Below, piece after piece: positions 1 through 8,758 of a stretch of DNA of 64,000 bases. The position numbers and the translations under genes are program-made. Numbering within the stretch: the stretch's first letter is position 1; each line of letters starts with the position of its first letter. The DNA lies in contig NZ_JBPOEU010000004.1 in NCBI RefSeq assembly GCF_051251695.1, positions 62,001 through 126,000 on the forward strand. Reading direction: 5' to 3'. The notes under the pieces were generated by a model that saw only the letters and a program-made list of their open reading frames with translations, was not told where the DNA came from and made no database searches. Origin of the DNA: Maritalea sp051251695 (GTDB lineage: Bacteria > Pseudomonadota > Alphaproteobacteria > Rhizobiales > Devosiaceae).

Positions 1-495
1 ATCATGGGCGTTGGTTTCTTGGCAGAAGCTGCTTATCACACAGAAGCAGGCGCTGGCGGTGGTTATACACTGGAAGCAGCTAGCGAGGGGCAAGTCGACA
101 GCGGCGAAGAAATACAAGTTGAAGCAGTTTCATTGGCTGTATTGCTTGCAAGCGCTGACGTTGAAAAAGGCGGTAAAGTATTTAAGAAATGCTCAGCTTG
201 TCATACATCTGAAGCTGGCGGCGCGAACAAAGTTGGCCCTGCACTTTATGATGTGATCGGGCGTTCGGTTGCTGGTGTCGATGGATTTGGATATTCCGAC
301 GTACTTGTCGGCTATAAAGCCGAAGGCCGCACTTGGACTTACGAAGACCTTGATGCATTCCTAACCAAACCAAAAGACTACGCACCTGGCACAAAGATGA
401 GCTTTGCGGGTTTGAAAAAAGAAACTGATCGCGCAGACTTGCTCGCATACTTGCAAACATTGTCTGCATCTCCTGTTGCATTGCCAACAGAGTAA
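1..495 (+). CDS. cycM: CycM-like membrane-anchored cytochrome c, 5' end cut by the window
   Basis: Class I c-type cytochrome acting at the periplasmic face of the inner membrane as an electron carrier, probably between the bc1 complex and a terminal oxidase. The haem-binding CSACH motif lies at about residues 63-67, counted from the Met codon at base 4, and the likely axial methionine is in GTKMSFAG near residue 132. The frame is open back to base 1, and the first residues look like the end of an N-terminal membrane anchor. Rhizobial CycM proteins have such an anchor followed by an Ala/Gly/Glu-rich linker, as seen here at about residues 13-45. I therefore treat the true start as lying before base 1, so the Met codon at base 4 is probably internal. 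A strong terminator follows the stop codon. The fold is certain; the CycM subtype is inferred. Confidence 0.85.
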   Translation: MMGVGFLAEAAYHTEAGAGGGYTLEAASEGQVDSGEEIQVEAVSLAVLLASADVEKGGKVFKKCSACHTSEAGGANKVGPALYDVIGRSVAGVDGFGYSDVLVGYKAEGRTWTYEDLDAFLTKPKDYAPGTKMSFAGLKKETDRADLLAYLQTLSASPVALPTE

Positions 496-532
496 GCGAA
501 CGATTTCCGCATTATGCGGTTAGACGATTGAA

Positions 533-571
533 AAAGGCCGTGCCATAAACTGGTGCGGCCTTTATTTTTTT
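533..571 (+). terminator. Rho-independent terminator after the cytochrome gene
   Basis: The arms aaaggccgtgcc and ggtgcggccttt form a 12-bp stem with two G-U wobbles and a 7-base loop, followed directly by a run of seven T. It lies 38 bases after the cytochrome stop codon and just before the ghrA ribosome binding site, so it separates the two transcription units. Confidence 0.85.
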
Positions 572-582
572 GGAGTATTTTG

Positions 583-1527
583 ATGACCCTTTTGATGCAT
601 TTGACTGATGTAAGCGAACAAGAGTGGGCCAGCGCCTTTCAGGCTGCACTGCCCAACCATAAAATTGTGACCCGCGCAGATGATTTTGACCCGAAAGAGA
701 TTAAGTACATCTATGTTTGGAAACCTGAAAACGATGCATTTGATGGGCTTGAAAACCTTGAAGTGATCTTTTCACTGGGTGCTGGCGTTGATGGTATTGT
801 CAAACACCCCAGGCTTCCTAAAGGCGTGCCGATCGTTCGGTTTGTTGATGACGAACTCACCCAATGTATGACCGACTATGTTGTGACCAATGTAGGTATG
901 CATCACCGTCAAATGACCCGCTATATGCGAGAGCAAAAGAGCAAAACATGGGATCAATATTATCCTGAACGCGCATCAACCATCAATGTGGGCATTATGG
1001 GACTTGGCCAATTGGGCAACGACGCTGCACAGAAATTGAGCCATTTGGGATATAATGTCGCTGGTTGGTCGCGTAGTCCAAAAAACATTGAGACTATCGA
1101 AGAGTTTTCCGGCGCTGATCAATTTGATGCTTTTCTCAACCGCACAGATATCTTGGTGTGCTTGTTGCCGTTTACGCCACAAACCCAAGACATTTTATGC
1201 ATGGAGAATTTCAAGAAATTACGACGCGGCCATTTGCCGGGTGGACCCGCAATCGTTAACGCGGCGCGCGGCGGCCACCAGAATGAAGAAGATATCGCAG
1301 TGGCTCTTCAAGACGGCACGCTAGGTGCTGCCAGCCTTGACGTGTTCAAAACTGAGCCCTTGCCTCAAGCCAGTGCATTGTGGGTGTTGGACAATTGTTA
1401 CATCACCCCTCACATCGCTGCCATTTCCGGCCTAGATGCGGGCATTAAGTTGGTCACGTCGCAAATCGCTCGGTACGAAGAAACTGGTGAACTCAAACAT
1501 ATTGTAGATGTGTCGCGCGGCTATTAA
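583..1527 (+). CDS. ghrA: Glyoxylate/hydroxypyruvate reductase A-like 2-hydroxyacid dehydrogenase
   Basis: Cytoplasmic NAD(P)H-dependent enzyme reducing glyoxylate to glycolate and hydroxypyruvate to glycerate. The 314-residue length matches E. coli GhrA (312). A Rossmann dinucleotide motif GLGQLG lies near residue 140. The catalytic trio typical of D-2-hydroxyacid dehydrogenases is visible: Arg in NAARGG, Glu in KTEPLP, and His in TPHIAA. I chose the ATG at 583 because a GGAG box sits 7 bases upstream. An alternative in-frame GTG at 553 lies inside the preceding terminator and is unlikely. The gene is alone on its strand and convergent with the aminopeptidase gene. Substrate preference within the family is inferred. 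Confidence 0.88.
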   Translation: MTLLMHLTDVSEQEWASAFQAALPNHKIVTRADDFDPKEIKYIYVWKPENDAFDGLENLEVIFSLGAGVDGIVKHPRLPKGVPIVRFVDDELTQCMTDYVVTNVGMHHRQMTRYMREQKSKTWDQYYPERASTINVGIMGLGQLGNDAAQKLSHLGYNVAGWSRSPKNIETIEEFSGADQFDAFLNRTDILVCLLPFTPQTQDILCMENFKKLRRGHLPGGPAIVNAARGGHQNEEDIAVALQDGTLGAASLDVFKTEPLPQASALWVLDNCYITPHIAAISGLDAGIKLVTSQIARYEETGELKHIVDVSRGY

Positions 1528-1534
1528 GCCGCGC
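1515..1534. terminator. GC-rich hairpin between convergent genes
   Basis: The sequence gcgcggct-atta-agccgcgc is a perfect 8-bp stem with a 4-base loop that spans the ghrA stop codon. It has no good T run on either side, so it is a weak or assisted terminator at best, placed between ghrA and the convergent aminopeptidase gene. Confidence 0.4.
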
Positions 1535-1551
1535 AACAATTTGCCTAATCT

Positions 1552-2895
1552 TTAGGTTTTAGGGTAACGCTTTTTAAGCGCCAAGTAGGCTGCGCGTTGT
1601 CCCTGTTCCGTGCCACCCAATGGACGGCCGGGACGTGGTTTGTCTGCCCAAGCCATCATATCGATATGGCTCCAGCTTTTGGCATTTTTAACAAACCTTC
1701 TCAAAAACAAAGCCGCTGTGATGGCACCAGCGTACCCGCCAAAAGACATGTGGTTCACATCAGCTATGGGTGAGGCCAACATCTCATCGTAATTGTCCCA
1801 CAATGGCATTTGCCACATTGGGTCGGACGAAGGAACACCTTGTGCCATCAGTTCATTTGCAAATTCATCATCTGTCGAAAACAAAGCCGCTAATTCTGTA
1901 CCAACAGCAACCCGCGCCGCGCCGGTCAGCGTTGCCATATCAATAATGATTTCAGGGCTTTCTTCATCCGCTAAGCTAAGAGCATCTGCCAGAACCAAGC
2001 GCCCTTCGGCATCTGTATTGCCAATTTCAACGCTCATGCCATTACGTGACGGCAAGATGTCACCCGGGCGGAAAGCGGAGCCTGAAATAGCGTTTTCAAC
2101 TACGGGAATAAGCACACGCAAGCGCACCGGAAGTTTTGCGCTCATGATGGAATGGGCCAAACCCAAAATATTGGCAGAGCCGCCCATATCCTTTTTCATC
2201 AAAAGCATGTTGGAGGCTGGCTTGATGTCCAAACCACCGCTGTCAAAAATCACGCCTTTGCCCACTAAAGTGACCTTTGGCGCATCTTCATGCCCCCAGG
2301 TAAAATCAAGCAAACGTGGCGCTTGTGCCGATGCGCGACCAACGGCGTGGATCATCGGAAAGTTTTGATCCAGCAAATCTTCGCCAACAATTGAGCGCAC
2401 TTCTGCGCCGTGTTTTTTGGCGAACTCACGGATATATTTCTCGTAATTATCCGGTCCAAGGTCATTGGGGGGGCGATTGATTAAATCCCGCGCAATTTCT
2501 GCCGCTTCTGCCATGATCGAAACTTCAGCGCCATTAGCGCCAGATAGCTTGCCGAGTGAGACAGAATTGTCGCTTTTTTTGAACTGGTTAAATTGATAGG
2601 CGCCAAGCCGAAATCCAAGTGCCGCGATTTCTGGGTTTTCAAATTCGCCGTGCAGATCAAATTCGCCATTTTGAAGCTTACTGGCAGCAAGTCCGGTAAC
2701 CATGGGATGCGATTTGCCTTTTTCGCCCATACCAAACACATATTGATCAATATTGCCGTTTGCCGAAGGCACCGCGAGCAAGCTACCCGCTTTACCTTCG
2801 AAATCGTTCGCCTTGAGCCAAGCCATTTGCGTATCGTTTAATGCTGCAAGTTGGCTCTGATCACCTTGCCACACACATGTGATGGATTTGGTCAT
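1552..2895 (-). CDS. M17-family leucyl aminopeptidase
   Basis: Cytosolic zinc/manganese metallopeptidase of family M17 that removes N-terminal residues from peptides. The product is 447 residues long. The family signature NTDAEGRLVLADAL is intact and supplies metal ligands. Upstream of it are GKGVIFDSGG and MKKDMGG, which carry the catalytic Lys and the metal-binding Asp. The N-terminal domain (about the first 130 residues) is shorter and more divergent than in E. coli PepA (503 residues), as is usual for the second, PepB-like group common in alphaproteobacteria. It stands alone and is convergent with ghrA. I leave the symbol blank because pepA and pepB cannot be separated safely by eye. Confidence 0.9.
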   Translation of the reverse strand: MTKSITCVWQGDQSQLAALNDTQMAWLKANDFEGKAGSLLAVPSANGNIDQYVFGMGEKGKSHPMVTGLAASKLQNGEFDLHGEFENPEIAALGFRLGAYQFNQFKKSDNSVSLGKLSGANGAEVSIMAEAAEIARDLINRPPNDLGPDNYEKYIREFAKKHGAEVRSIVGEDLLDQNFPMIHAVGRASAQAPRLLDFTWGHEDAPKVTLVGKGVIFDSGGLDIKPASNMLLMKKDMGGSANILGLAHSIMSAKLPVRLRVLIPVVENAISGSAFRPGDILPSRNGMSVEIGNTDAEGRLVLADALSLADEESPEIIIDMATLTGAARVAVGTELAALFSTDDEFANELMAQGVPSSDPMWQMPLWDNYDEMLASPIADVNHMSFGGYAGAITAALFLRRFVKNAKSWSHIDMMAWADKPRPGRPLGGTEQGQRAAYLALKKRYPKT

Positions 2896-3062
2896 AATTT
2901 CCCGTCTTATCTATGATGTTACTTACAGGGTTAGCGCTGAATTCAACGATTTGCAAATGGTTCAACCAAAGTCTCTTTAACGCCCTGTTAGGGTTAATGA
3001 TTTATTGAATTTAGGAGCCTTTTTGTTGTGGCTTGTGTTTAGTTGGAGAAAAGTTCACGCAA

Positions 3063-3842
3063 ATGCTTCGCTCATCTCACCTTAAAAAATTACGGATATT
3101 GGCCCTTGCTGGTGTTGCGGCAGTTGCCTTAAACGCATGTGCTGCCAGCCGCGGTGGTGGAAACACAATTCGCACACCCGATTTTTCTGGGATGACGCAG
3201 GCGCAAAAACTTGGCGCCGTTCAGGATTTGGGTCAAAAATACCAAAAAAACCCACGCGATACGCGCATCACTGTTTATTATGCAGCCGCTTTGCGTTCCG
3301 CAGGACAGGCCGGGCAAGCGGTATCTGTGCTTGAAAAAGCAAGACTGAACAATCCAAAGGACAGGGATATTGCCTTAGCTTATGCAAAGGCATTGGCGTC
3401 AAACGGGCAGTTCGGGCAAGCGCTCAACATTATTGACGCAACAATTCAAGTCGAGTCGCCGCACTGGAATGTACTGAGTGTTAAAGGCGCTATTCTTGAT
3501 CAGATGGGCAAGAATGCGCAAGCCCGCTCACTTTACGGTCAAGCCTTGGTCGTAGCGCCCAATGAAGCATCGCTTTACGCCAATATGGGCCTATCCTATG
3601 CGATGACTGGCGATTTGGACAAAGCAGAGCGCAATCTTAAAAGAGCCACCACCCTGCCCGGCGCGACCGGTAAGGTCAGGCAAAATCTAGCGCTTGTTAT
3701 TGGTCTTCAAGGTCGGTTTGACGAGGCGCGTGGCATTTACGCCCAAGAGCTTGAACCTGCGGCTGTAGAAAGCAATATGGCCTATATCCGCGCACTTCTG
3801 ACCCAACAGAACAAGTGGGACCTTATCAAGGGCAAAAAATAG
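3063..3842 (+). CDS. tadD: TadD-like TPR lipoprotein of the Flp pilus system
   Basis: Predicted outer-membrane-associated lipoprotein with tetratricopeptide repeats, needed for assembly or function of the Flp pilus machine in known tad loci. An N-terminal signal with a lipobox ending in LNAC places the lipidated Cys near residue 26. TPR-like helices fill the rest; NMGLSYAMTGDLDKAERNLKRA is a clear repeat. I chose the ATG at 3063 because the signal peptide then begins with MLRSS. A TTG at 3033 would add ten residues. It lies next to tadC but on the opposite strand, so the two converge, and it must have its own promoter upstream of 3063. The TadD assignment rests on the fold plus this context. 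Confidence 0.8.
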   Translation: MLRSSHLKKLRILALAGVAAVALNACAASRGGGNTIRTPDFSGMTQAQKLGAVQDLGQKYQKNPRDTRITVYYAAALRSAGQAGQAVSVLEKARLNNPKDRDIALAYAKALASNGQFGQALNIIDATIQVESPHWNVLSVKGAILDQMGKNAQARSLYGQALVVAPNEASLYANMGLSYAMTGDLDKAERNLKRATTLPGATGKVRQNLALVIGLQGRFDEARGIYAQELEPAAVESNMAYIRALLTQQNKWDLIKGKK

Positions 3843-3968
3843 CCCCTCATTGGTCAAGATTTTAATCCATTCCAATTGATTTCAAGAAATTCCGGCGCTT
3901 ATTGGTGCCAACTTTATGGCGAGCACAAACACTTTGTGTGTGCCATCCAACGGGCTGAGATTTTTTGG

Positions 3969-4934
3969 TTAGTTGAATGCGGACATAAGTGCTGGCGTCA
4001 TGACCATGATAAACAAGACCGGCAGGAAGAAGAGAATAAGTGGAACGGTCAATTTGGGCGGCAACGCTGCGGCTTTTGCCTCAGCCGCCATCATGCGCAT
4101 TTCTCGGCCCTCTTCGGCCATTACCCGCAACGAACTGCCCACAGACGTACCATATTTGTCTGACTGAATAAGCGCCGTCATAACGGATTTCACTTCGTCC
4201 AGTCCCGTGCGATCTGACATGTTTTCGTAAGCCCGTGAGCGACGATCCAAGAACGACAGTTCAGCGGTGGTCAAAGTCAGTTCCTCGCCCAGTTCCGGAC
4301 TTTGGACCGCGATTTCCTTGGCAACTCTGTTAAAGGCGTGCTCAATCGACATGCCGCTTTCCACGCACAAAAGCAGCAAGTCCAAACAATCAGACCAAGA
4401 GCTGCGGATGGATTGTTGGCGTTTGGTGGTTTGGTTTTTAAGCATTACCACAGGCAAGTAAGACGAAACAATACCCACACCGATCGCGTAGGTAATTGAC
4501 AAATAAAGCGGGCCGCCCTTGTTGAACGCGAACATGAAGTAAAAAAGGGCTAAAACAGTAGTTCCAAGCGGGACGACAAACCGCAGGAAGACAAATGTTG
4601 TTACGGCAGTTGGGCCCCGATATCCAGCGCGTGCGAGCTTTTTTGTGGTCTGCTCGTCCGCAAATGCTTTTTTGAGATCAAACCGATCCACGATTTTGTT
4701 GACGGTTTCGGATGACTCTTTTTTCTTACGGGCGTTTTTATCTTCGCCACGCAGCCTAGAAATTTCATCTACCCTTAGCCGTTCGCGTTCAATCGCGACT
4801 TTTTTGATGCGATGTTTCACATCTTTCTTGTCGCTAAACTGCATACCGAACGTAAAAACAATCGCCGCAGCAGATATAGCAGCAAGCACTGCGACGAGAA
4901 AGTCTGGGTTGGTAACTGTGCCGACAATATTCAT
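3969..4934 (-). CDS. tadC: TadC, Flp pilus inner-membrane platform protein
   Basis: Type II secretion F-family (GspF-like) integral membrane protein. With TadB it forms the inner-membrane platform on which the CpaF ATPase drives Flp pilus assembly. At 321 residues, it has an N-terminal hydrophobic segment, a charged cytoplasmic region, a pair of membrane segments around residues 110-165, and a final hydrophobic segment rich in Leu and Phe. The conserved GMSIEHAFNRVA stretch is typical of the family's cytoplasmic domain. It is the last gene of the cpa operon, 26 bases after tadB, and converges with tadD. Confidence 0.9.
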   Translation of the reverse strand: MNIVGTVTNPDFLVAVLAAISAAAIVFTFGMQFSDKKDVKHRIKKVAIERERLRVDEISRLRGEDKNARKKKESSETVNKIVDRFDLKKAFADEQTTKKLARAGYRGPTAVTTFVFLRFVVPLGTTVLALFYFMFAFNKGGPLYLSITYAIGVGIVSSYLPVVMLKNQTTKRQQSIRSSWSDCLDLLLLCVESGMSIEHAFNRVAKEIAVQSPELGEELTLTTAELSFLDRRSRAYENMSDRTGLDEVKSVMTALIQSDKYGTSVGSSLRVMAEEGREMRMMAAEAKAAALPPKLTVPLILFFLPVLFIMVMTPALMSAFN

Positions 4935-4960
4935 CTAAAAGTTCGCTTCAAAGGTTGGTT

Positions 4961-5941
4961 TTAATAGTCAAACTGAATCATTTTGCTCATTACGAACACG
5001 CCAAATGCCATCATGAACGCCGCGATTCCTAACATCAAATTACCAGTGGGGGTTGTGAACATCGGCACCATATAAGTCGGCGTCACCAACGAAACCATGA
5101 TCGTCACAACAAATGGAAGCGCGCCAATAATTCCTGCAGATGCTTTCGCTTCTGAGGATACAGCCTTCACTTTCGCTTTCATTTTTTTACGGTTGCGCAA
5201 AACAACCGCAAGGTTACCCAACGCTTCAGATAGGTTGCCGCCCGACTGCTGCTGCACGGTAATCACGACGACGAAGAAGTTTACTTCGGCGATTGGCAAA
5301 CGTTCAAACAAAATGGGTACTGCTTCAGCCATATTCTTGCCGACAGCCTGCTGCTCAACAAGGCGCGTGAATTCTGTCTTCACCGGCTCTTTGGCTTCGC
5401 TGGCAACCACGCGCATGGATTCATTCAATGGCATACCAGATTGGATACCCCGAACAATGGCTTCAACCGCGTTAGGAAACTCATCCAAAAACTTGGCCTG
5501 ATACTTTCTGGTACGGCGACCCACATACCACATTGGAACGACGTATGTGCCAGCGGCACCAAAAACCAGGGCAAACAAAAGGGGTACACCAGTTGCCCAT
5601 GCGACGATAAAAACAAGACTGCCAAAAATAACAGCGTTGCGCCAAAACGCGCCCACCGAAACCCGCATGCCCGCATGAGCTAGCTTTTTCTTAAGCGAGA
5701 CTCGTTTGTTTTTTTTATTTGTATCACTTTGTTCATCCAAAATGTCTTGAAGGGACTTTCGCCGTTCAGACAGTTTCTTTTTTGGATCATCACGACGCTT
5801 TCGGCCCCCAGCACGTTCTCCGGCTGATAAGGCTTTAATGCGTTTGTCTGCGCGTCCACCGCCAGACATGCCGGGTGCAAATGCTAAGCCAACAGCACCA
5901 ACGGCTAGAACGGACAGCAAAATAAGTACGAGTGGTGACAT
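4961..5941 (-). CDS. tadB: TadB, Flp pilus inner-membrane platform protein
   Basis: GspF-family platform protein, partner of TadC. The 326 residues start with one membrane segment (about 4-23), followed by a very basic Lys/Arg-rich cytoplasmic stretch (about 32-90), two membrane helices (about 103-140), the F-domain with GIQSGMPLNESMRVVASEA, and C-terminal membrane helices. It begins 3 bases after the cpaF stop codon, so the two are probably translationally coupled. The length and order match tadB in other cpa loci. Confidence 0.92.
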   Translation of the reverse strand: MSPLVLILLSVLAVGAVGLAFAPGMSGGGRADKRIKALSAGERAGGRKRRDDPKKKLSERRKSLQDILDEQSDTNKKNKRVSLKKKLAHAGMRVSVGAFWRNAVIFGSLVFIVAWATGVPLLFALVFGAAGTYVVPMWYVGRRTRKYQAKFLDEFPNAVEAIVRGIQSGMPLNESMRVVASEAKEPVKTEFTRLVEQQAVGKNMAEAVPILFERLPIAEVNFFVVVITVQQQSGGNLSEALGNLAVVLRNRKKMKAKVKAVSSEAKASAGIIGALPFVVTIMVSLVTPTYMVPMFTTPTGNLMLGIAAFMMAFGVFVMSKMIQFDY

Positions 5942-5944
5942 AAT

Positions 5945-7444
5945 TTATGCGGCCCCCGCTTTTTCAACATTTGCTCTTTCAAGCGCTTCAATCAAATTCA
6001 GTTCTTCACCATAATAGCGTGCGCGTTCTGCAAATTTTGGCTTGGTAATACCAGTTGACCTGTGTCGACCAATTAGGTCACCGTTCGCGTCCTCGCCTAC
6101 AATATCGTAAAGGAAGATGTCTTGGGTTACGATGACGTCACCCTCCATGCCCATGATTTCGGACACATGGGTGATACGCCGAGAGCCGTCACGCAATCGG
6201 GCAGCCTGAACAACAACATCGATGGATGAAACGATCATTTCCCTGATGGTGCGCGATGGGAGAGCGTAACCGCCCATTGTGATCATCGATTCAAGTCGTG
6301 AAAGAGCTTCACGAGGTGAGTTAGCGTGTAGCGTTCCCATTGAGCCGTCGTGACCTGTGTTCATTGCTTGCAATAGATCAAATGCTTCAGGCCCACGAAC
6401 CTCACCCACGATGATTCGCTCGGGGCGCATCCGCAAGCAGTTCTTTACGAGATCACGCATCGTGATTTCGCCTTCGCCTTCAAGGTTAGGTGGGCGCGTC
6501 TCAAGACGCACAACATGAGGCTGTTGAAGTTGTAGCTCGGCACTATCTTCGCAAGTAATGATGCGTTCATCGGGCTCAATAAAAGCCGTTAGACAGTTTA
6601 GCAATGTCGTTTTACCTGAACCCGTACCACCAGAAATCAGAATATTTGCCCGAACCTTGCCCAAAATTTGCAAAATTTCTGCACCATCGGGTGAGACCGA
6701 ACCAAACTTTGTAAGCTGGTCTAGGGTCAGCTTGTCCTTCTTAAATTTCCGGATGGTGAGCGAAGCCCCATCAATAGCCAATGGTGGCGCAATTACGTTC
6801 ACACGGGAACCATCGGGTAAGCGCGCATCGCAAATCGGGCTTGATTCATCAACGCGCCGTCCGACTTGGCTCACAATTCTTTGGCAAACATTCATCAAGT
6901 GCGCATTGTCACGGAACTGCACGTTGGTCAGACGGACCTTACCGTCCACCTCGATGTAAGTGCGAACCGCACCATTGACCATAATATCGGCGATATCATC
7001 TCTGGCCAATAATGGTTCAAGCGGACCATAGCCCAACACATCATTGCAAATGTCTTCAAGCAAATCTTCCTGCTCAGAAATAGACATAACAATGGATTTT
7101 AGCGCGATGATTTCTGAAACAATATCGCGAATTTCTTCACGCGCTGACTCAATTTCCATTGTCGCCAGTTGGCTCAAATCGATAGAATCGATCAGTGCGT
7201 TAAACACCGACGATTTGGTTCTAAAATATTCCGAATCTGCCCCACGTTTTTTAACGTCACCGTCCACGTCGATTACGGGTTCGGCTTTTGGAACAGATTT
7301 TTGTGCAGTATGGCCAGCCACAACCGGTTTTTGCTGTTTTGGCGGAGCTGCACGCTCTGCAGAAAGTTCAGGCTTCGCTACTGGCGCTGCCTTTGGTGCT
7401 GCGCCATTTGTATTACCGCCAAAACTTGTGCGTTTACCAAACAT
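5945..7444 (-). CDS. cpaF: CpaF/TadA, Flp pilus assembly ATPase
   Basis: Hexameric cytoplasmic secretion ATPase of the GspE/VirB11 superfamily that powers Flp pilus extension. Walker A GGTGSGKTT is at about residues 272-280. Walker B is in RIIVGEVRG (343-351), and the His-box GHDGSMGTLHAN is at 364-375. The first 75 residues are a disordered, Ala/Pro/Lys-rich leader, followed by the N-terminal domain. The 499-residue length is normal for rhizobial CpaF. It sits between cpaE (24 bases upstream) and tadB (3 bases downstream), as in other tad loci. Confidence 0.95.
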   Translation of the reverse strand: MFGKRTSFGGNTNGAAPKAAPVAKPELSAERAAPPKQQKPVVAGHTAQKSVPKAEPVIDVDGDVKKRGADSEYFRTKSSVFNALIDSIDLSQLATMEIESAREEIRDIVSEIIALKSIVMSISEQEDLLEDICNDVLGYGPLEPLLARDDIADIMVNGAVRTYIEVDGKVRLTNVQFRDNAHLMNVCQRIVSQVGRRVDESSPICDARLPDGSRVNVIAPPLAIDGASLTIRKFKKDKLTLDQLTKFGSVSPDGAEILQILGKVRANILISGGTGSGKTTLLNCLTAFIEPDERIITCEDSAELQLQQPHVVRLETRPPNLEGEGEITMRDLVKNCLRMRPERIIVGEVRGPEAFDLLQAMNTGHDGSMGTLHANSPREALSRLESMITMGGYALPSRTIREMIVSSIDVVVQAARLRDGSRRITHVSEIMGMEGDVIVTQDIFLYDIVGEDANGDLIGRHRSTGITKPKFAERARYYGEELNLIEALERANVEKAGAA

Positions 7445-7468
7445 AATTACCCTAACTCAAAGTCGAAC

Positions 7469-8728
7469 TTACGCGAGTTTTAGTTTTTTCAATAACCCAG
7501 GCAAAACACCGCCTCGGTCAGTGCTCGCCTGTTCATCGCGACCGGTGGTTTTCATCGCCAATTTATTAAAAACATCATTGATTTTATGTGATGAGCTAAT
7601 CTCAGCTATCATTTGACCATTATTTGCAGCCGACCCGAATAGGGCAGGCTCAAACGAAATTTGCGCAAAACATTCAGCGTCAATCGAAGCACCAAATTCA
7701 TTGGTTGCGATCTCAGGACGCTTTGGCACTCCCACCTTGTTCAACACCAATAGCGGTTCAGACTCGCCTTGGCGCAGGTCTTTTAGTTTATCCAACATGG
7801 TCTTTGCGTTTCTCAGATTTGCAAGATCTGGCTCCGCAACCACAACAATTTCATCAACTGTCGACAATGTATGCCGCACCCAAGCATTCCATGTATGCGG
7901 TAAATCTAACACCACAATCGGAATATTTTTCTGACAAATTTCTATAATTTGTTCAAATGAACGCTCTTCAAAGTCATAGTCGCGATCAAGTGTTCCCGGC
8001 GCGGTCAACAAATTTACGTGGTTGGCGCATTTAGACATCAACCGATCAATAACAACATCATCAATGGCGTCAGCGGAAAATACAGCGTCGGCTAAACCAT
8101 GAGGCGGTTCTTGGTTGTAATTCAGGCCCGCGGTGCCAAACGGCAAGTCCATATCAAGGATCAACACATCGCGCCGTACGGCTTGGGAGATTGCCCATCC
8201 TGTATTGTGGGCAATTGTTGAGGATCCCGCGCCACCTTTGGTCGACATAAAGGCAATTGTGCGCCCAATCGGCTCGGCTGCATCAGAAGCGAATTGCTCG
8301 GAAATCGTGTCAACCAGAGCGACACTCGCGATCGGCATCACCAGATATTCTGAAACGCCAAACCGAATAAGTTTTCTATATAGCTCAACATCGTTGGCGT
8401 GCCCAACCACTATGACTTTGGTCGACGCGTCGCAAACGCCAGCTAGATTTTCTAACGCGGTCAACAACTCGTCTGCCTGAAGCGAAGATTCTAAGATGAC
8501 CAAGTTCGGTGTTGGGTTGACGCGGTAAATTTCGATCGCCGCGTTTATGCCGCCATTGTGGGTTGTCAGCGCCACCTTATTCATTCGACGATCGCCAACA
8601 GCTTGCTCAACCATTTGAGCGGTTTTTGCGTTCTCGCAAAATGCTTGAATGGTAATATGGGGCACCAAACGCGCACCAACTATTGGTGCGCTCTCTTGCG
8701 CGCTGGGATCATCATTGTGGTCACTCAT
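7469..8728 (-). CDS. cpaE: CpaE/TadZ, polar localisation ATPase of the Flp pilus
   Basis: MinD/ParA-superfamily ATPase that positions the pilus machine, often at a cell pole. An atypical receiver-like domain covers about residues 25-150. It is followed by the P-loop ATPase domain with deviant Walker A KGGAGSST at about 164-171 and LDMDLPFGTAG further on. The length (419) fits CpaE. A GGAG box precedes the ATG by 7 bases. The gene begins only 30 bases after cpaC, which leaves no room for the cpaD lipoprotein gene normally found at this place. Confidence 0.9.
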   Translation of the reverse strand: MSDHNDDPSAQESAPIVGARLVPHITIQAFCENAKTAQMVEQAVGDRRMNKVALTTHNGGINAAIEIYRVNPTPNLVILESSLQADELLTALENLAGVCDASTKVIVVGHANDVELYRKLIRFGVSEYLVMPIASVALVDTISEQFASDAAEPIGRTIAFMSTKGGAGSSTIAHNTGWAISQAVRRDVLILDMDLPFGTAGLNYNQEPPHGLADAVFSADAIDDVVIDRLMSKCANHVNLLTAPGTLDRDYDFEERSFEQIIEICQKNIPIVVLDLPHTWNAWVRHTLSTVDEIVVVAEPDLANLRNAKTMLDKLKDLRQGESEPLLVLNKVGVPKRPEIATNEFGASIDAECFAQISFEPALFGSAANNGQMIAEISSSHKINDVFNKLAMKTTGRDEQASTDRGGVLPGLLKKLKLA

Positions 8729-8758
8729 CTTAATACTCCAAATTCAATCCGCGTACGC

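Noticed and set aside
553..582. GTG start ten codons upstream for ghrA
   Set aside because: It lies inside the terminator hairpin of the cytochrome gene, while the ATG at 583 has a GGAG box at good spacing.
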